Positions 41,123 through 49,954 of a stretch of DNA of 64,000 bases are shown in pieces. The notes under the pieces were generated by a model. The model did not search any database. It saw nothing but the letters and a program-made list of their open reading frames with translations, and was not told the DNA's origin. The DNA is from Streptomyces sp. NBC_00568 (GTDB lineage Bacteria; Actinomycetota; Actinomycetes; Streptomycetales; Streptomycetaceae): the NCBI RefSeq assembly GCF_026341855.1, contig NZ_JAPENW010000001.1, positions 3,587,001 through 3,651,000 on the forward strand. Reading direction: 5' to 3'. Made by a program: the position numbers and the translations under genes. Numbering within the stretch: position 1 is the stretch's first letter; each line of letters begins with the position of its first letter.

Positions 41123-42457
41123 GTGACCCAGACAAGCGAAGCCGCTCCCGCCCCGGAGGACTCCCGGCCCACCCGTCCCGCCGCCGCTCACCGCATCCAC
41201 CGTGCCTGGTTCGTCGCCGCCGTCGCCTTCGTGACGATCATCGGCGCCGCCGCCTTCCGGTCGCTGCCCGGTCTGCTGATCGACCCGCTCCACCAGGAGT
41301 TCCACTGGTCGCGCGGCACGATCAGCGCGGCGGTCTCCATCAACCTCGCGCTCTACGGGCTCACGGCGCCGTTCGCCGCGGCGCTCATGGACCGGTTCGG
41401 CATCCGGCGCGTGGTGGCGGTCGCCCTGACCGTGATCGCGGTCGGCTCGGGGCTGACCGTGTGGATGACGGCGGCCTGGCAGCTGCTGCTCTGCTGGGGC
41501 CTGCTCGTGGGCCTCGGCTCCGGTTCGATGGCGCTCGCCTTCGCGGCGACGGTCACCAACCGCTGGTTCACCGAGCGCAAGGGCCTGGTGACGGGCATCC
41601 TGACGGCCGCCTCGGCCTCGGGCCAGCTGATCTTCCTGCCGCTGCTCTCCTGGATCGTCACGGAGCACAGCTGGCGCCCGGCCGCGGTGACCGTGTCCCT
41701 CGCCGCCCTCGCGGTCGTCCCCTTCGTCTGGCTGCTGCTGCGCGACCACCCGGCCGACGTGGGCCAGAAGCCGTACGGGGCGACGGAGTTCGTGCCGAAG
41801 CCCGAGCCGGTGAAGGGCGCCGCCCGGCGCGCGGTGACCGTGCTGCTCTCCGCCGTCCGCACGGGCCCCTTCTGGCTGCTGGCCGGGTCGTTCGCGATCT
41901 GCGGCGCCTCGACGAACGGCCTGATCCAGACGCACTTCGTGCCCGCGGCCCACGACCACCACATGCCCGTCACGGCGGCGGCCTCGCTCCTCGCGGTCAT
42001 CGGTGTCTTCGACGTGGTCGGCACGATCGCCTCGGGCTGGTTCACCGACCGCTTCGAGCCGCGCCGCCTGCTGGCGGTGTACTACGCCCTGCGGGGTATC
42101 TCGCTGCTCTTCCTCCCGATGCTCCTCCACGCGACCGTGCACCCGCCGATGATCCTGTTCATCGTCTTCTACGGCCTCGACTGGGTCGCCACCGTGCCGC
42201 CGACCCTGGCCCTGTGCCGGGAGCAGTACGGGGAGGACAGTGCCATCGTCTTCGGTTGGGTCCTCGCCTCCCACCAGGTCGGCGCCGCCCTCGTCGCCTA
42301 CCTCGGCGGCGTCGCCCGCGACCACTTCGGCAGGTACGACATGGTCTGGTACGCCTCGGGCGCCCTGTGCGCGGCGGCCACGCTGATGGTGCTGGTGATC
42401 CGGCGCCGCCGGCCGACGGCCCCCCTGGCCGTCACGGTGTCGCCCGCGACCGCCTGA
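41123..42457 (+). CDS. MFS transporter, oxalate/formate- or monocarboxylate-porter type
   Basis: 444 residues from GTG 41123; the much longer frame upstream is an antisense shadow of the AraC gene. Twelve hydrophobic spans, loop 2-3 motif ALMDRFGIRRVVAV and a central charged loop (RDHPADVGQKPYGATEF). Family members carry organic anions. Located between the AraC regulator and a flavin reductase in the catabolic region, it may import the pathway's acid substrate (inference). Confidence 0.9.
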   Translation: MTQTSEAAPAPEDSRPTRPAAAHRIHRAWFVAAVAFVTIIGAAAFRSLPGLLIDPLHQEFHWSRGTISAAVSINLALYGLTAPFAAALMDRFGIRRVVAVALTVIAVGSGLTVWMTAAWQLLLCWGLLVGLGSGSMALAFAATVTNRWFTERKGLVTGILTAASASGQLIFLPLLSWIVTEHSWRPAAVTVSLAALAVVPFVWLLLRDHPADVGQKPYGATEFVPKPEPVKGAARRAVTVLLSAVRTGPFWLLAGSFAICGASTNGLIQTHFVPAAHDHHMPVTAAASLLAVIGVFDVVGTIASGWFTDRFEPRRLLAVYYALRGISLLFLPMLLHATVHPPMILFIVFYGLDWVATVPPTLALCREQYGEDSAIVFGWVLASHQVGAALVAYLGGVARDHFGRYDMVWYASGALCAAATLMVLVIRRRRPTAPLAVTVSPATA

Positions 42458-42466
42458 CGGCCCGGG

Positions 42467-43102
42467 TCAGGTGAGGAACCGGCCCTTGTGGAAGAGCAGC
42501 GGCGGCACGTCCTCGTCGCCGTCGCCGCTCGTGCCGAGCGCGTCCACCCGGCCCACCACGATCAGGTGGTCCCCGCCCGTGTGCACCGCGTGGATCGTGC
42601 AGTCGATCCAGGCCGCGGCGCCCGCGAGACGGGGGGAGCCGGAGACCGGAGCGGCGTCGTGGACGACCCCGGCGAACTTGTCCGCGCCGCTCACCGCGAA
42701 GCCGCGGCACAGGTCGCCCTGGTGGGCGCCGAGCACGTTGACGCAGAAGGAGCCCGCCCGGGCGATGCGCGGCCAGGTCGTCGACGTACGGCCGACCATG
42801 AAGCAGATCAGTGGGGGGTCCAGCGAGAGGGAGGCGAAGGACTGACAGGCGAAGCCGGCCGGGCCCGCCCCGTCCTCGTCGCCGGCGGCCGGTGCCGTCA
42901 CCACGGTGACGCCCGTCGCGAAGTGGCCCAGCACCCGCCGGAATTCGGCCGGGTCGACCGGCGCCCGCTCGTCGTCGCCGACCGCGCGCAGATCCGGGCG
43001 CGGCAGCGCCTCGACGGGCCCCGCGACGGTGGGGGCCCCGGCCGACCTGAGGTAGCGGACGGCGGCGGCGGCCATCCCTGCGTGTCCCATCACACCGACC
43101 AT
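42467..43102 (-). CDS. flavin reductase (NADH:FMN oxidoreductase) domain protein
   Basis: 211 residues from ATG 43102. Flavin-reductase-like split barrel: RRVLGHFATGVTVVTA, FASLSLDPPLICFMVGRTST, GSFCVNVLGAHQGDLC, WIDCTIHAVHTGGDHLIVVG. Such proteins supply reduced FMN to two-component monooxygenases; none is directly adjacent. There is no ribosome site, and operator D begins 5 bp upstream of the ATG in the same position as at the thiolase gene, suggesting a leaderless mRNA starting at 43102. ATG 43090 is an alternative. Confidence 0.88.
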   Translation of the reverse strand: MVGVMGHAGMAAAAVRYLRSAGAPTVAGPVEALPRPDLRAVGDDERAPVDPAEFRRVLGHFATGVTVVTAPAAGDEDGAGPAGFACQSFASLSLDPPLICFMVGRTSTTWPRIARAGSFCVNVLGAHQGDLCRGFAVSGADKFAGVVHDAAPVSGSPRLAGAAAWIDCTIHAVHTGGDHLIVVGRVDALGTSGDGDEDVPPLLFHKGRFLT

Positions 43103-43107
43103 TGAAG

Positions 43108-43122
43108 CTGACGGTGTGTCAG
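43108..43122. promoter_or_regulatory. regulon operator D: CTGAC-GGTGT-GTCAG
   Basis: Perfect 5-bp arms followed by AT, 5 bp upstream of the flavin-reductase ATG. On the coding strand ACCGTCAG ends just before the start, as at operator G1. Confidence 0.75.
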
Positions 43123-43230
43123 ATGGGAAGGGGTTCGCGAGACCGGGACGGCGGCGGCGCGACAGGTCGGGGGCCGCGGTACCGGACCGCCGCCGACTCG
43201 GAGGGTGTCGGCGTGGCCGGCCCGGGCAGG

Positions 43231-43326
43231 GCCGCGCTGTCGCCGTCGGCAACTTGTGCGGTGCCGCGCCGTCGCCGTCGGCAGCCTGTGCGGTGTCGCG
43301 CCGTCGCCACCGGCAACCTGTGCGGT
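43231..43326. repeat. three 32-bp tandem repeats
   Basis: Units at 43231-43262, 43263-43294 and 43295-43326, each of the form gccgcgccgtcgccgtcggc plus caacctgtgcggt-like end, 85-95% alike; a fourth copy begins and decays. Confidence 0.92.
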
Positions 43327-43464
43327 GCCGCGCTCGACGCCGCCCCGGACCTGGCCCCGTTGCCCCGTTGATCGGCCCCACCTGTACGGGGGCCCCGGCA
43401 AGGCCCGCCGGAGCGGGTGGCGGGGGCCCCTCGGAGCTGATGGCGGGCCCCCTCGGAGAGGCTC

Positions 43465-44457
43465 GTGATTCGCCCGCGTATCTTTCGCCCCATGGGGTGG
43501 GGAGATTCCGGGCGGCCAGCGCGCCCCCGGTCGGCCTGGGCCGGCTTCGAGGTGAGTCTCGCCGCGGCGATCTGCGCGGCACAGTTCGCGGTCGCGGTCG
43601 CCGTCTGGTGGGTCGGGACGTTCGACGACGACGACCACGGCGTGGGACTGGGCGGTGGACCCGCCGGCGTCGGCTTCCTGTGCATGCTGGTCTTCGGGCC
43701 GCCGCTGCTCGCCGTCCTCGGACTGCTGCACACGGTGACGTACACGATGCCGACGGCCACGCTCGCCCGGCTGGTGACCCGGCGCGCACCCGGTCCCGAG
43801 AGCGCCTGGCACCTGGGCTTCGTGCTGGCGCTCGGCACCCTCTGGGCCACGCTCGCGGTCGTACTCGGCGGCCTCGCGCCCACTGGTGCCACGGCCCTGC
43901 TGATCGCCGTGTCCGGTGTCCCGCCGACCCTGGGTGTCGCCCTCGTGCGGCGGCGCGAACGCGCCACCGGACACCGGCCGAGCGGCCACCGCGTCTGGTT
44001 CCGCTCGGCGCTCGCGGCCCTCGGGGCGTGCGGACTGGTCGTCGCGGCGGGCACGGTGGGCCTGGTCACCGGACTCATCCAGGAGTACGAGCCCCCGAAG
44101 CTCGGCGCCGACAGGCTCACCGGAGTCTGGCGCGGCGATCACGGGGCCGTGCTTCGGCTGCGCGCCGACGGCCGGGCCGAGCTGACGGCGGTGCCCGCCC
44201 AGCCCGAGTTCGGGGATGTGGCCACCAAGGAGTTCACGCGCTGCGACGGCACCGGCAAGTGGTTCCTCGACACCAGAGGCCGCTACGACCCGTACGCCGG
44301 CGGGGGCGCCGAGGAACGGGACGGCGTCGTCGTCCGCGTCGGGCACTGCGGCCACGACACGTACTGGACCATAGGCGGCACCGTGGCCGACCCGGAACTG
44401 TTCGTGCTGTTCGGCGACCCCGACGCGGGGGATCTGCGCATCCTGAAGCAGGACTGA
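43465..44457 (+). CDS. hypothetical membrane protein with extracytoplasmic C-terminal domain
   Basis: 330 residues from GTG 43465 (GGAGAGG upstream, close spacing). About four membrane spans in residues 30-205 (VSLAAAICAAQFAVAVAVWW, LCMLVFGPPLLAVLGLL, HLGFVLALGTLWATLAVVLG, ALGACGLVVAAGTVGLVTGL), then a soluble domain starting LTGVWRGDHGAVLRLRADGR that resembles lipocalin-like 'added-value' sheets found in secreted Streptomyces proteins. No enzyme motif. Function unknown; not obviously part of the catabolic pathway. Confidence 0.75.
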   Translation: MIRPRIFRPMGWGDSGRPARPRSAWAGFEVSLAAAICAAQFAVAVAVWWVGTFDDDDHGVGLGGGPAGVGFLCMLVFGPPLLAVLGLLHTVTYTMPTATLARLVTRRAPGPESAWHLGFVLALGTLWATLAVVLGGLAPTGATALLIAVSGVPPTLGVALVRRRERATGHRPSGHRVWFRSALAALGACGLVVAAGTVGLVTGLIQEYEPPKLGADRLTGVWRGDHGAVLRLRADGRAELTAVPAQPEFGDVATKEFTRCDGTGKWFLDTRGRYDPYAGGGAEERDGVVVRVGHCGHDTYWTIGGTVADPELFVLFGDPDAGDLRILKQD

Positions 44458-44487
44458 ACGGCACTGGACCGGACGGGACGGAACACA

Positions 44488-44600
44488 GGACCGGCGGGAC
44501 TGGCCGGACTGAACAGTGGGACCGGCGGGGCTGAACAGTAGGACCGGCGGGGCCGGCGGGACTGAACAGCAGGACCGGCGGGGCCGGCCGGATCGAACGG
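44488..44600. repeat. imperfect tandem array of ggaccggcggg / gactgaacag phrases
   Basis: Four units of 23 to 31 bp (44488-44517, 44518-44540, 44541-44571, 44572-44600) built from ggaccggcgggg plus ctgaacag, in the spacer between convergent genes. Confidence 0.85.
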
Positions 44601-44656
44601 GCCGTTCCTGCTCCCGCCAGGGCCGGCCGGGCTCCGCCCGCTGGAACCGGGCCCGG

Positions 44657-45532
44657 TCAGTGGCCCTCGTAGCGGGGGGTCCGCCGTTCCACGAAGCTCG
44701 CCACGCCCTCGTTGGCGTCCACTGTCGTCATGTTGATCTCCTGCGCCGCCGCCTCCGCCGCGAAAGCGCTGCCGCGGTCGGCGTCCAGGGAGGCGTTGAC
44801 CAGCTGTTTCGTGAGGGCGAGAGCACGGGTCGGCCCGGCCGCGAGCCGCTCGGACCACTCGCGCGCCGTCTTCTCCAACGCCTCGGGCGGTACGACCCTG
44901 TTGACGAGCCCGATCCGCTCCGCGTCCGCGGCGCTCAGCGCGTCGCCGAAGAACATCAGCTCCTTGGCCCGCTGCGGACCGACGAGGCGGGGCAGCAGAT
45001 AGGCCCCGCCGCCGTCCGGTACGAGTCCCCGGCGCACGAACACCTCGATGAACCTGGCCGGTTCGGCCGCGAGGACGAGGTCGCACGCGAAGGCGAGATG
45101 CGCGCCGATCCCCGCCGCCGTGCCGTTGACGGCCGCGATCACCGGCTTCTCGCAGTCGAGGACGGCGGCGATCAGGCGCTGCGCGCCCAGCCGGACGGTC
45201 CGGGCGACATCGCCGGGCACCCGCTCCCCGGCGGGCGGACCGCCCCGAAGATCCGCGCCCGCGCAGAACCCGCGGCCGGTCGCCGTGATCACCACGGCCC
45301 GCACGCCGGGGTCGGCGGACGCCGCCGCGAGCAGCGCGATCACGCGTTCCCGCTGGTCCCAGGTGAGGGCGTTCATCGCCTCGGGCCGGTCGAGGGTGAT
45401 CCACGAGACGGCGTTGTCAGTGGCGTGACGTATCAATGAGTCGAGGGACTTTTCGGTTGATTCGTGAGATGCGCGGCTTCTGACCCCTGGGGTTTCGGGA
45501 GCTTCGCGGGGCGCACGGGGGGAGTCGGTCAT
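44657..45532 (-). CDS. enoyl-CoA hydratase/isomerase family protein
   Basis: 291 residues. Crotonase fold: WITLDRPEAMNALTWDQRE, GRGFCAGADLRGG (oxyanion hole), VNGTAAGIGAHLAFACDLVL and RRGLVPDGGGAYLLPRLVG. The first 30 residues are low-similarity; a shorter protein is possible but no better start was seen. Stop is near the repeat array. No CTGAC palindrome upstream; the gene follows the NDP-forming synthetase on the same strand by 127 bp, across a likely terminator. Confidence 0.88.
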   Translation of the reverse strand: MTDSPRAPREAPETPGVRSRASHESTEKSLDSLIRHATDNAVSWITLDRPEAMNALTWDQRERVIALLAAASADPGVRAVVITATGRGFCAGADLRGGPPAGERVPGDVARTVRLGAQRLIAAVLDCEKPVIAAVNGTAAGIGAHLAFACDLVLAAEPARFIEVFVRRGLVPDGGGAYLLPRLVGPQRAKELMFFGDALSAADAERIGLVNRVVPPEALEKTAREWSERLAAGPTRALALTKQLVNASLDADRGSAFAAEAAAQEINMTTVDANEGVASFVERRTPRYEGH

Positions 45533-45599
45533 GAGGGTGCTCCGTTTCGTACGGTGGTCGGGGGCGGGCCTGGCGCGCGGTGGGCGTGACCCGGCAGGC

Positions 45600-45621
45600 G
45601 CGCACCGGCCGGCCGGTGCGC
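45600..45621 (-). terminator. terminator of the NDP-forming synthetase gene
   Basis: 22-bp perfect palindrome gcgcaccggccggccggtgc+gc; as RNA a 9-bp stem with a 4-nt loop, 39 bp past the synthetase stop. Confidence 0.65.
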
Positions 45622-45659
45622 GGGGCCGTGCCGACGCGCGGGGGCGTGTCGGCGCCCGC

Positions 45660-47885
45660 TCAGCGGCACAGCACCAGCGCGTCCAGGGCCACGGCTCCCT
45701 GCCCGCGCGGCAGCACCATCAGCGGATTGATGTCCAGCTCCGCGATGTCGTCGCCGAGTTCGAGCGCCATGCGCTGCACCCGGATGACGACCTCGACCAG
45801 CGCGTCCACGTCCACCGGCGGACCTCCGCGCACCCCGTCGAGGAGCGCCCGCCCCCGCAGCTCGGACAGCATGGCCCGCGCCTGGTCCTCACCGAACGGC
45901 GGCACGCGTACGGCGGCGTCGCGCAGCACCTCGACGAGGACCCCGCCGAGCCCGACGGTCACCGTCGGCCCGAAGAGCGGGTCGTGCGTGACGCCGACGA
46001 CCATCTCGACGCCCCGTTCGACCATCTGGCACACGAGGACGCCGTCGAGGGAGATGCCTTCGTAGCGGGCGATGTCGGTGAGCTCGCGGTAGGCGTCGCG
46101 GACCTGGCTGGCGGAGGTCAACCCGATCTTGACCAGGCCGAGTTCGGTCTTGTGGGCGATCTGCGCGCCGGAGGCCTTCATGACCACCGGGTAGCCGACC
46201 TGGCTCGCCGCCCGCACGGCCGCCGCCGCGCTGGTCACCAACTGCTCGCGCGGTACGCGGATCCCGTACGCGCGCAGCAGCTGCTTGGCCGCGTGCTCGC
46301 TCAGCTGCTGGCCCGGGCGCATCAGGGCCTGGGCCTTGCGGAAGGAGGGCGACGGGGTGCGCGGGGCCTCGTCGAAGGGCGAGCGGTAGGCGGCGGTGAA
46401 CCGCGCGTGGCCGAGGTGGGCGCGGACGGCGGTGATGCAGTTGGCGAACGTACGGAAGGTGGCGACCCGGGACGATCCGAGCAGGGTCTCGCGGTAGGCC
46501 GCCTCCGTGCCGACCGGCGATCCCCACACCACGCACACCAGCTTGTCCGTCTGTTCCGCCGCGTCCACCAGGTCCTGCGCCAGCTTGTCGCTCATCGGCG
46601 GGAAGGGTCCGGTGATCGGGCAGATCAGCACGCCGACGGCGGGGTCGGCGAGGATCGCGTCGATGATCTTCCGCCCACGCCAGTCGCCGACCGGGTGGCC
46701 CCCGTTGTCGACCGGGTTCGCGACGTTCAGGTAGTCGGGTATCCACGTGTGCAGCTCGGCCTGTTTGGCGTCGGAGAGGACCGGCAGACTCAGCCCCGCC
46801 TCGCTCGCCAGGTCCGCGAAGTGCGCGCCCGTACCGCCCGAGATCGAATAGACGACGACCCCTTCGGCCTGCGGTGCGCGGGCCCGCGCCAACAGGGCTG
46901 CGGTGTCCTGGAGTTCGTCGAGTCCGTCGACGCGGATCACGCCGTACTGCCGCATCGCCGCGTCCACCACGGTGTCGGCGCCGGTCAGCTTGCCGGTGTG
47001 CGATGCGGCGGTGCGGGCGCCGGTCTCGGTGCGGCCGACCTTGACCGCGACGACGGGCACCCCGCGCCGGGCGGCGCGGTCGGCGGCCAGCAGAAAGGAG
47101 CGGCCGTCCTTGAGCCCCTCGACGTAGCAGGCGATGGCGCCGACCTCGGGCCGCTCGGAGAAGTAGGAGATGAAGTCGGCGGTCTCCAGGTCGGCCTCGT
47201 TGCCCGTGGGCGCCCAGTGGGAGAGGCGGACGCCCAGTTGCTGCATCGCGAACACCGGCCGCCCCTGGTGACCGGACTGGGTGATGAGGGCGATCGCGGG
47301 GCCGTCGAGGTCGTCGCGGAAGTCCTCGAAGGCGTTGAGGTTGGTGTTGGGTCCGAGCAGCCGCAGACCGGAGCGGCGCACGGCGGCGGCGAGCCGGGTC
47401 TGCGCGGCGGCGCCCTCGGCCCCGGTCTCCGCGAACCCTGAGGCGAAGGCGACGGCGAACTTCACCTTGGCCTCGGCCAGTTCCTCGATCACCGGAAGGG
47501 GGTCGCCGACGAGGAGCACGGCCAGATCCACCTGCTCCGGCAGGTCCGCGACGGAAGGGAGGCACGGCAGGCCGAAGACGGTCCGGCGGGTGGGGTGCAC
47601 CGGGTGCAGCCGGGCGCCGACCCGCTCGGCCCAGCCGATCAGCTGCCGGGTGATCCCGGTGTTCGGCCGTCCCTCGGTGTCCGAGGCGCCGATCACGGCC
47701 ACGGACTCGGGACGGAAGAAGCGGTCCAGGTCGGGTGCGTCGGCGTACAGCGGGCGACCGCTGACGTCCAGGTCGTCGATCTCGGCCGGCCGTCCGTGCA
47801 CGACCGGCGAAGGTTGCTCGCCGCAGGCGATGACCCGGGCCCGGCGGGAGTCGGTGGTGAGGGTGCCGTGGGTTGATCCAAGCAT
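45660..47885 (-). CDS. NDP-forming acyl-CoA synthetase (alpha-beta fusion)
   Basis: 741 residues from ATG 47885 (GGAGCGG upstream). Domain order: CoA-binding Rossmann domain (SVAVIGASDTEGRPNTG), two succinyl-CoA-ligase-like domains (ITQSGHQGRPVFAMQQLG; ASHTGKLTGADTVVDAAM, with the phosphohistidine), and C-terminal ATP-grasp (GYPVVMKASGAQIAHKTELG, GVEMVVGVTHDPLFGPTVTV). It would make acyl-CoA or, in reverse, ATP from acyl-CoA, often for pathway end products such as acetyl- or propionyl-CoA. Two tandem CTGAC palindromes lie 37-75 bp before the start. Confidence 0.93.
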   Translation of the reverse strand: MLGSTHGTLTTDSRRARVIACGEQPSPVVHGRPAEIDDLDVSGRPLYADAPDLDRFFRPESVAVIGASDTEGRPNTGITRQLIGWAERVGARLHPVHPTRRTVFGLPCLPSVADLPEQVDLAVLLVGDPLPVIEELAEAKVKFAVAFASGFAETGAEGAAAQTRLAAAVRRSGLRLLGPNTNLNAFEDFRDDLDGPAIALITQSGHQGRPVFAMQQLGVRLSHWAPTGNEADLETADFISYFSERPEVGAIACYVEGLKDGRSFLLAADRAARRGVPVVAVKVGRTETGARTAASHTGKLTGADTVVDAAMRQYGVIRVDGLDELQDTAALLARARAPQAEGVVVYSISGGTGAHFADLASEAGLSLPVLSDAKQAELHTWIPDYLNVANPVDNGGHPVGDWRGRKIIDAILADPAVGVLICPITGPFPPMSDKLAQDLVDAAEQTDKLVCVVWGSPVGTEAAYRETLLGSSRVATFRTFANCITAVRAHLGHARFTAAYRSPFDEAPRTPSPSFRKAQALMRPGQQLSEHAAKQLLRAYGIRVPREQLVTSAAAAVRAASQVGYPVVMKASGAQIAHKTELGLVKIGLTSASQVRDAYRELTDIARYEGISLDGVLVCQMVERGVEMVVGVTHDPLFGPTVTVGLGGVLVEVLRDAAVRVPPFGEDQARAMLSELRGRALLDGVRGGPPVDVDALVEVVIRVQRMALELGDDIAELDINPLMVLPRGQGAVALDALVLCR

Positions 47886-47921
47886 CGGTCCGCCCGCTCC
47901 TGTGTGACAGCCAACTGTTAA

Positions 47922-47936
47922 CTGACGCAGTGTCAG
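47922..47936. promoter_or_regulatory. regulon operator E1: CTGAC-GCAGT-GTCAG
   Basis: Perfect arms, followed by AT; 37 bp upstream of the NDP-forming synthetase ATG. Confidence 0.78.
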
Positions 47937-47945
47937 ATTAACTAA

Positions 47946-47960
47946 CTGACGCCGTGTCAG
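47946..47960. promoter_or_regulatory. regulon operator E2: CTGAC-GCCGT-GTCAG
   Basis: Second perfect copy, centre 24 bp from E1; both are preceded by taa. The doubling suggests the tightest control of the set. Confidence 0.78.
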
Positions 47961-48379
47961 GAACCGTTGTGCAGGCAAAGGCTGCGAAGGGGGAGTGCGG
48001 GTGCGTGGAACGCCCGGTGCGCGAGGGCGCGCGGCGGGCACCCGGTACGTACCCGCCCCGCGCGGCGGGGGAACCCGTCGGCGAGCGGCCGACGGCCGAC
48101 GGCAACGGGCGCCGGTCACCCCGGGGGCCGACGGTCACCCGGGGGCGGGCGGTCGGGGGCGACCTGTCCGCCGGTGTCCGACGCGGGACAGGCGGGACGC
48201 GCCCATCCGCCGGGGTGCGTCGCCAGGTGATGGATGCCGAGCCCGTCCGTCGGGGTGTGGCGCCAGCTGGTGGGTGCCGCGTCCGTCTGTCGAGGTGTGT
48301 CGCCAGTGGGTGGGTGCCGCGTCCGTCTGCCGAGGTGTGTCGCCAGTGGGTGGGTGCCGCGTCCGTCTGTCGGGGTGCG
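47961..48379. other. spacer with 40-bp tandem array
   Basis: Upstream of the synthetase promoter and downstream of the monooxygenase gene. No gene seen. The right half is a four-unit tandem array (48221-48380). Confidence 0.6.
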
Positions 48380-48380
48380 T
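48221..48380. repeat. four 40-bp tandem repeats abutting the monooxygenase stop codon
   Basis: Units at 48221-48260, 48261-48300, 48301-48340 and 48341-48380, of the form cgccagtgggtgggtgccgc plus gtccgtctgtcgaggtgtgt. Units 2 to 4 differ at only a few positions; unit 1 is older. The last base is the first base of the stop codon on the minus strand. Confidence 0.95.
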
Positions 48381-49591
48381 CAGGGGGTCGCGGGGGTCTT
48401 GGCCCGGGTCTTGGAGGTGTGTCGGGCGACCGCCTTCGCGATCTTCACGGCGTCGAGGGCGAGCTCGCGGAACATGCCGCTGATGGGGTTGGTGAAGCCG
48501 GTGAAGTACAGGCCGGGCGCGTTCTTCGGGGTGCGTCCGCCGTGCACGACCGGACGGCCGCGGCCGTCGAGCACGTCGAGGTGTCCGACGACGTCTTCCA
48601 GGGCGCGCGCGTATCCCGTCGCGGCGATCACGACGTCCGGGCCGATCCGGCTTCCGTCGGCGAGCACGGCCTTGCCGTCCTCGAAGCTCTCCACCGCGGC
48701 CACGATCTCGACCTTCCCCTTGCGGACGGCGTCGATGAGGCCGACGTCCTGGACGGGGATGGAGCCCTCTTTGACGCGGGAGTAGAGGCCGGTGGCGGGG
48801 CGGGGCAGACCCTGCGCCGCCAGGTCGGGCACGCTCAGCCGCGCCATCGGCCCGGCCAGCCCGTCCACCAGGCGCACCGGCAGCCGTCGTACGAGAATGC
48901 CCGTGAACTGCGCGGCCCAGCCTGCCGTCGAGCGGCGCACGATGTGCGGCGCGGTGCGCACGGACAGCCTGACGCGCGAGGCGCCGCCCTCGATCAGGTC
49001 CACGGCGATCTCGGCGCCCGTGTTGCCGACGCCGACGACGAGGACGTCACGGCCCTCGTAGGGGGCGGGGTTGCGGTACTCGCCGGCGTGCAGCAGCACG
49101 CCGGTGTAGCCGTCGCGGCCGGGCCAGTCGGGGATGCGCGGGGTGTGGTTGTAGCCGGTCGCCACGACCACCGCGCTGCCGGTGAGCTCGCGGCCGCCGG
49201 TGGCGTGCAGCAGCCAGCCGTCGCCGCCCGGGGCGGGCTCGACGCGCGAGACCTCGACGCCCGTGACGATCTCCAGCTCATGGTGCTCGGCGTACTTCTC
49301 CAGATAGCGCACCACGTCGTCGCGCGACACCCACCGCCCGAACGAGCGGGGCATCGGCAGCCCCGGCAGCGCGGACAGCCGCCGGGTGGTGTGCAGGTGC
49401 AGCCGGTCGTAGTGGCGCCGCCAGGACGCGCCGACCTGGTCCGACTTCTCGAGCACGACAGCCCGTACACCCCGGGCGCGCAGCGCGTACGCCGCCGCGA
49501 GCCCTCCGGGGCCGCCTCCGATCACGTACACGGGACGGTCCTCGTGGGACGGCACCGTGCGGGAGGTCGTGGAAGCAGTCGAGTCGGCCAT
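48380..49591 (-). CDS. flavin-containing monooxygenase (FMO/BVMO-like, NAD(P)/FAD)
   Basis: 403 residues from ATG 49591. FAD site VYVIGGGPGGLAAAYALRAR, SWRRHYDRLHLHT, FMO-like LLHAGEYRNPAPYEGRDVLV and second Rossmann VVGVGNTGAEIAVDL, late ATGYARALEDVV. It would insert one oxygen atom from O2 into a ketone or heteroatom. A ketone-to-ester (Baeyer-Villiger) step would fit a ring-degrading pathway, but the strict BVMO fingerprint was not seen. A 16-bp inverted repeat lies 33-48 bp upstream, different from the CTGAC type. Confidence 0.88.
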   Translation of the reverse strand: MADSTASTTSRTVPSHEDRPVYVIGGGPGGLAAAYALRARGVRAVVLEKSDQVGASWRRHYDRLHLHTTRRLSALPGLPMPRSFGRWVSRDDVVRYLEKYAEHHELEIVTGVEVSRVEPAPGGDGWLLHATGGRELTGSAVVVATGYNHTPRIPDWPGRDGYTGVLLHAGEYRNPAPYEGRDVLVVGVGNTGAEIAVDLIEGGASRVRLSVRTAPHIVRRSTAGWAAQFTGILVRRLPVRLVDGLAGPMARLSVPDLAAQGLPRPATGLYSRVKEGSIPVQDVGLIDAVRKGKVEIVAAVESFEDGKAVLADGSRIGPDVVIAATGYARALEDVVGHLDVLDGRGRPVVHGGRTPKNAPGLYFTGFTNPISGMFRELALDAVKIAKAVARHTSKTRAKTPATP

Positions 49592-49623
49592 GAGCGCGAG
49601 CGTAATCACGACTTTGGTTGATA

Positions 49624-49639
49624 GGTCTCGGTCAAGACC
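49624..49639. promoter_or_regulatory. inverted repeat GGTCT-N6-AGACC upstream of the monooxygenase
   Basis: 16 bp with 5-bp perfect arms; an overlapping CGGTC-AA-GACCG lies within and beside it (49629-49640). It is 33 bp upstream of the monooxygenase ATG and may bind a separate regulator. Confidence 0.4.
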
Positions 49640-49912
49640 GGAATCGGTTGCGAACTGGTCACGGCTGTGGGAGGAGTGCGTGCGACTGGTGGCGTAGATC
49701 ACTCGGGCGTGGTCGGGGTGTGCGAAAAGTGGGGTGTTGCCGCAGGTGGGCGCCGGGGCGCGCGCCCTTCGCGGGAGCGCGGGATCGGCTCCGAGCGCCT
49801 CCTTGGGGAGGGCGGGAACGGGCGTGGGATCGGTGGCGTGCCGGCCGCCGGGGGTGCGTACTCCTCGCCCGGGGATACCGGCCTCTTGCGCCCGCGCCCC
49901 GGTGCATCGAAA

Positions 49913-49927
49913 CTGACGTTCCGTCAG
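49913..49927. promoter_or_regulatory. regulon operator F: CTGACG-TTC-CGTCAG
   Basis: 6-bp perfect arms followed by AT, 27 bp upstream of the DoxX ATG. Confidence 0.8.
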
Positions 49928-49954
49928 ATCCGGCGCGCTGCGGGAGGTTCGGCC

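Larger units (their letters stand above)
43103..43464. other. 362-bp spacer between divergent genes
   Basis: Contains operator D and three 32-bp tandem repeats. No gene seen; the unit length is not a multiple of 3. Confidence 0.6.
49592..49954. other. divergent promoter region monooxygenase / DoxX (363 bp)
   Basis: No gene seen. Contains an inverted repeat GGTCT-CGGTCA-AGACC at 49624-49639 near the monooxygenase start and operator F near the DoxX start. Confidence 0.55.

Noticed and set aside
44516..45439. 307-codon plus-strand frame opposite the enoyl-CoA hydratase
   Set aside because: Antisense shadow of a gene with clear crotonase motifs.
48221..48380. Possible CRISPR-like array of 40-bp units
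   Set aside because: Units are directly adjacent with no unique spacers and no cas genes are near; it is a plain tandem repeat.
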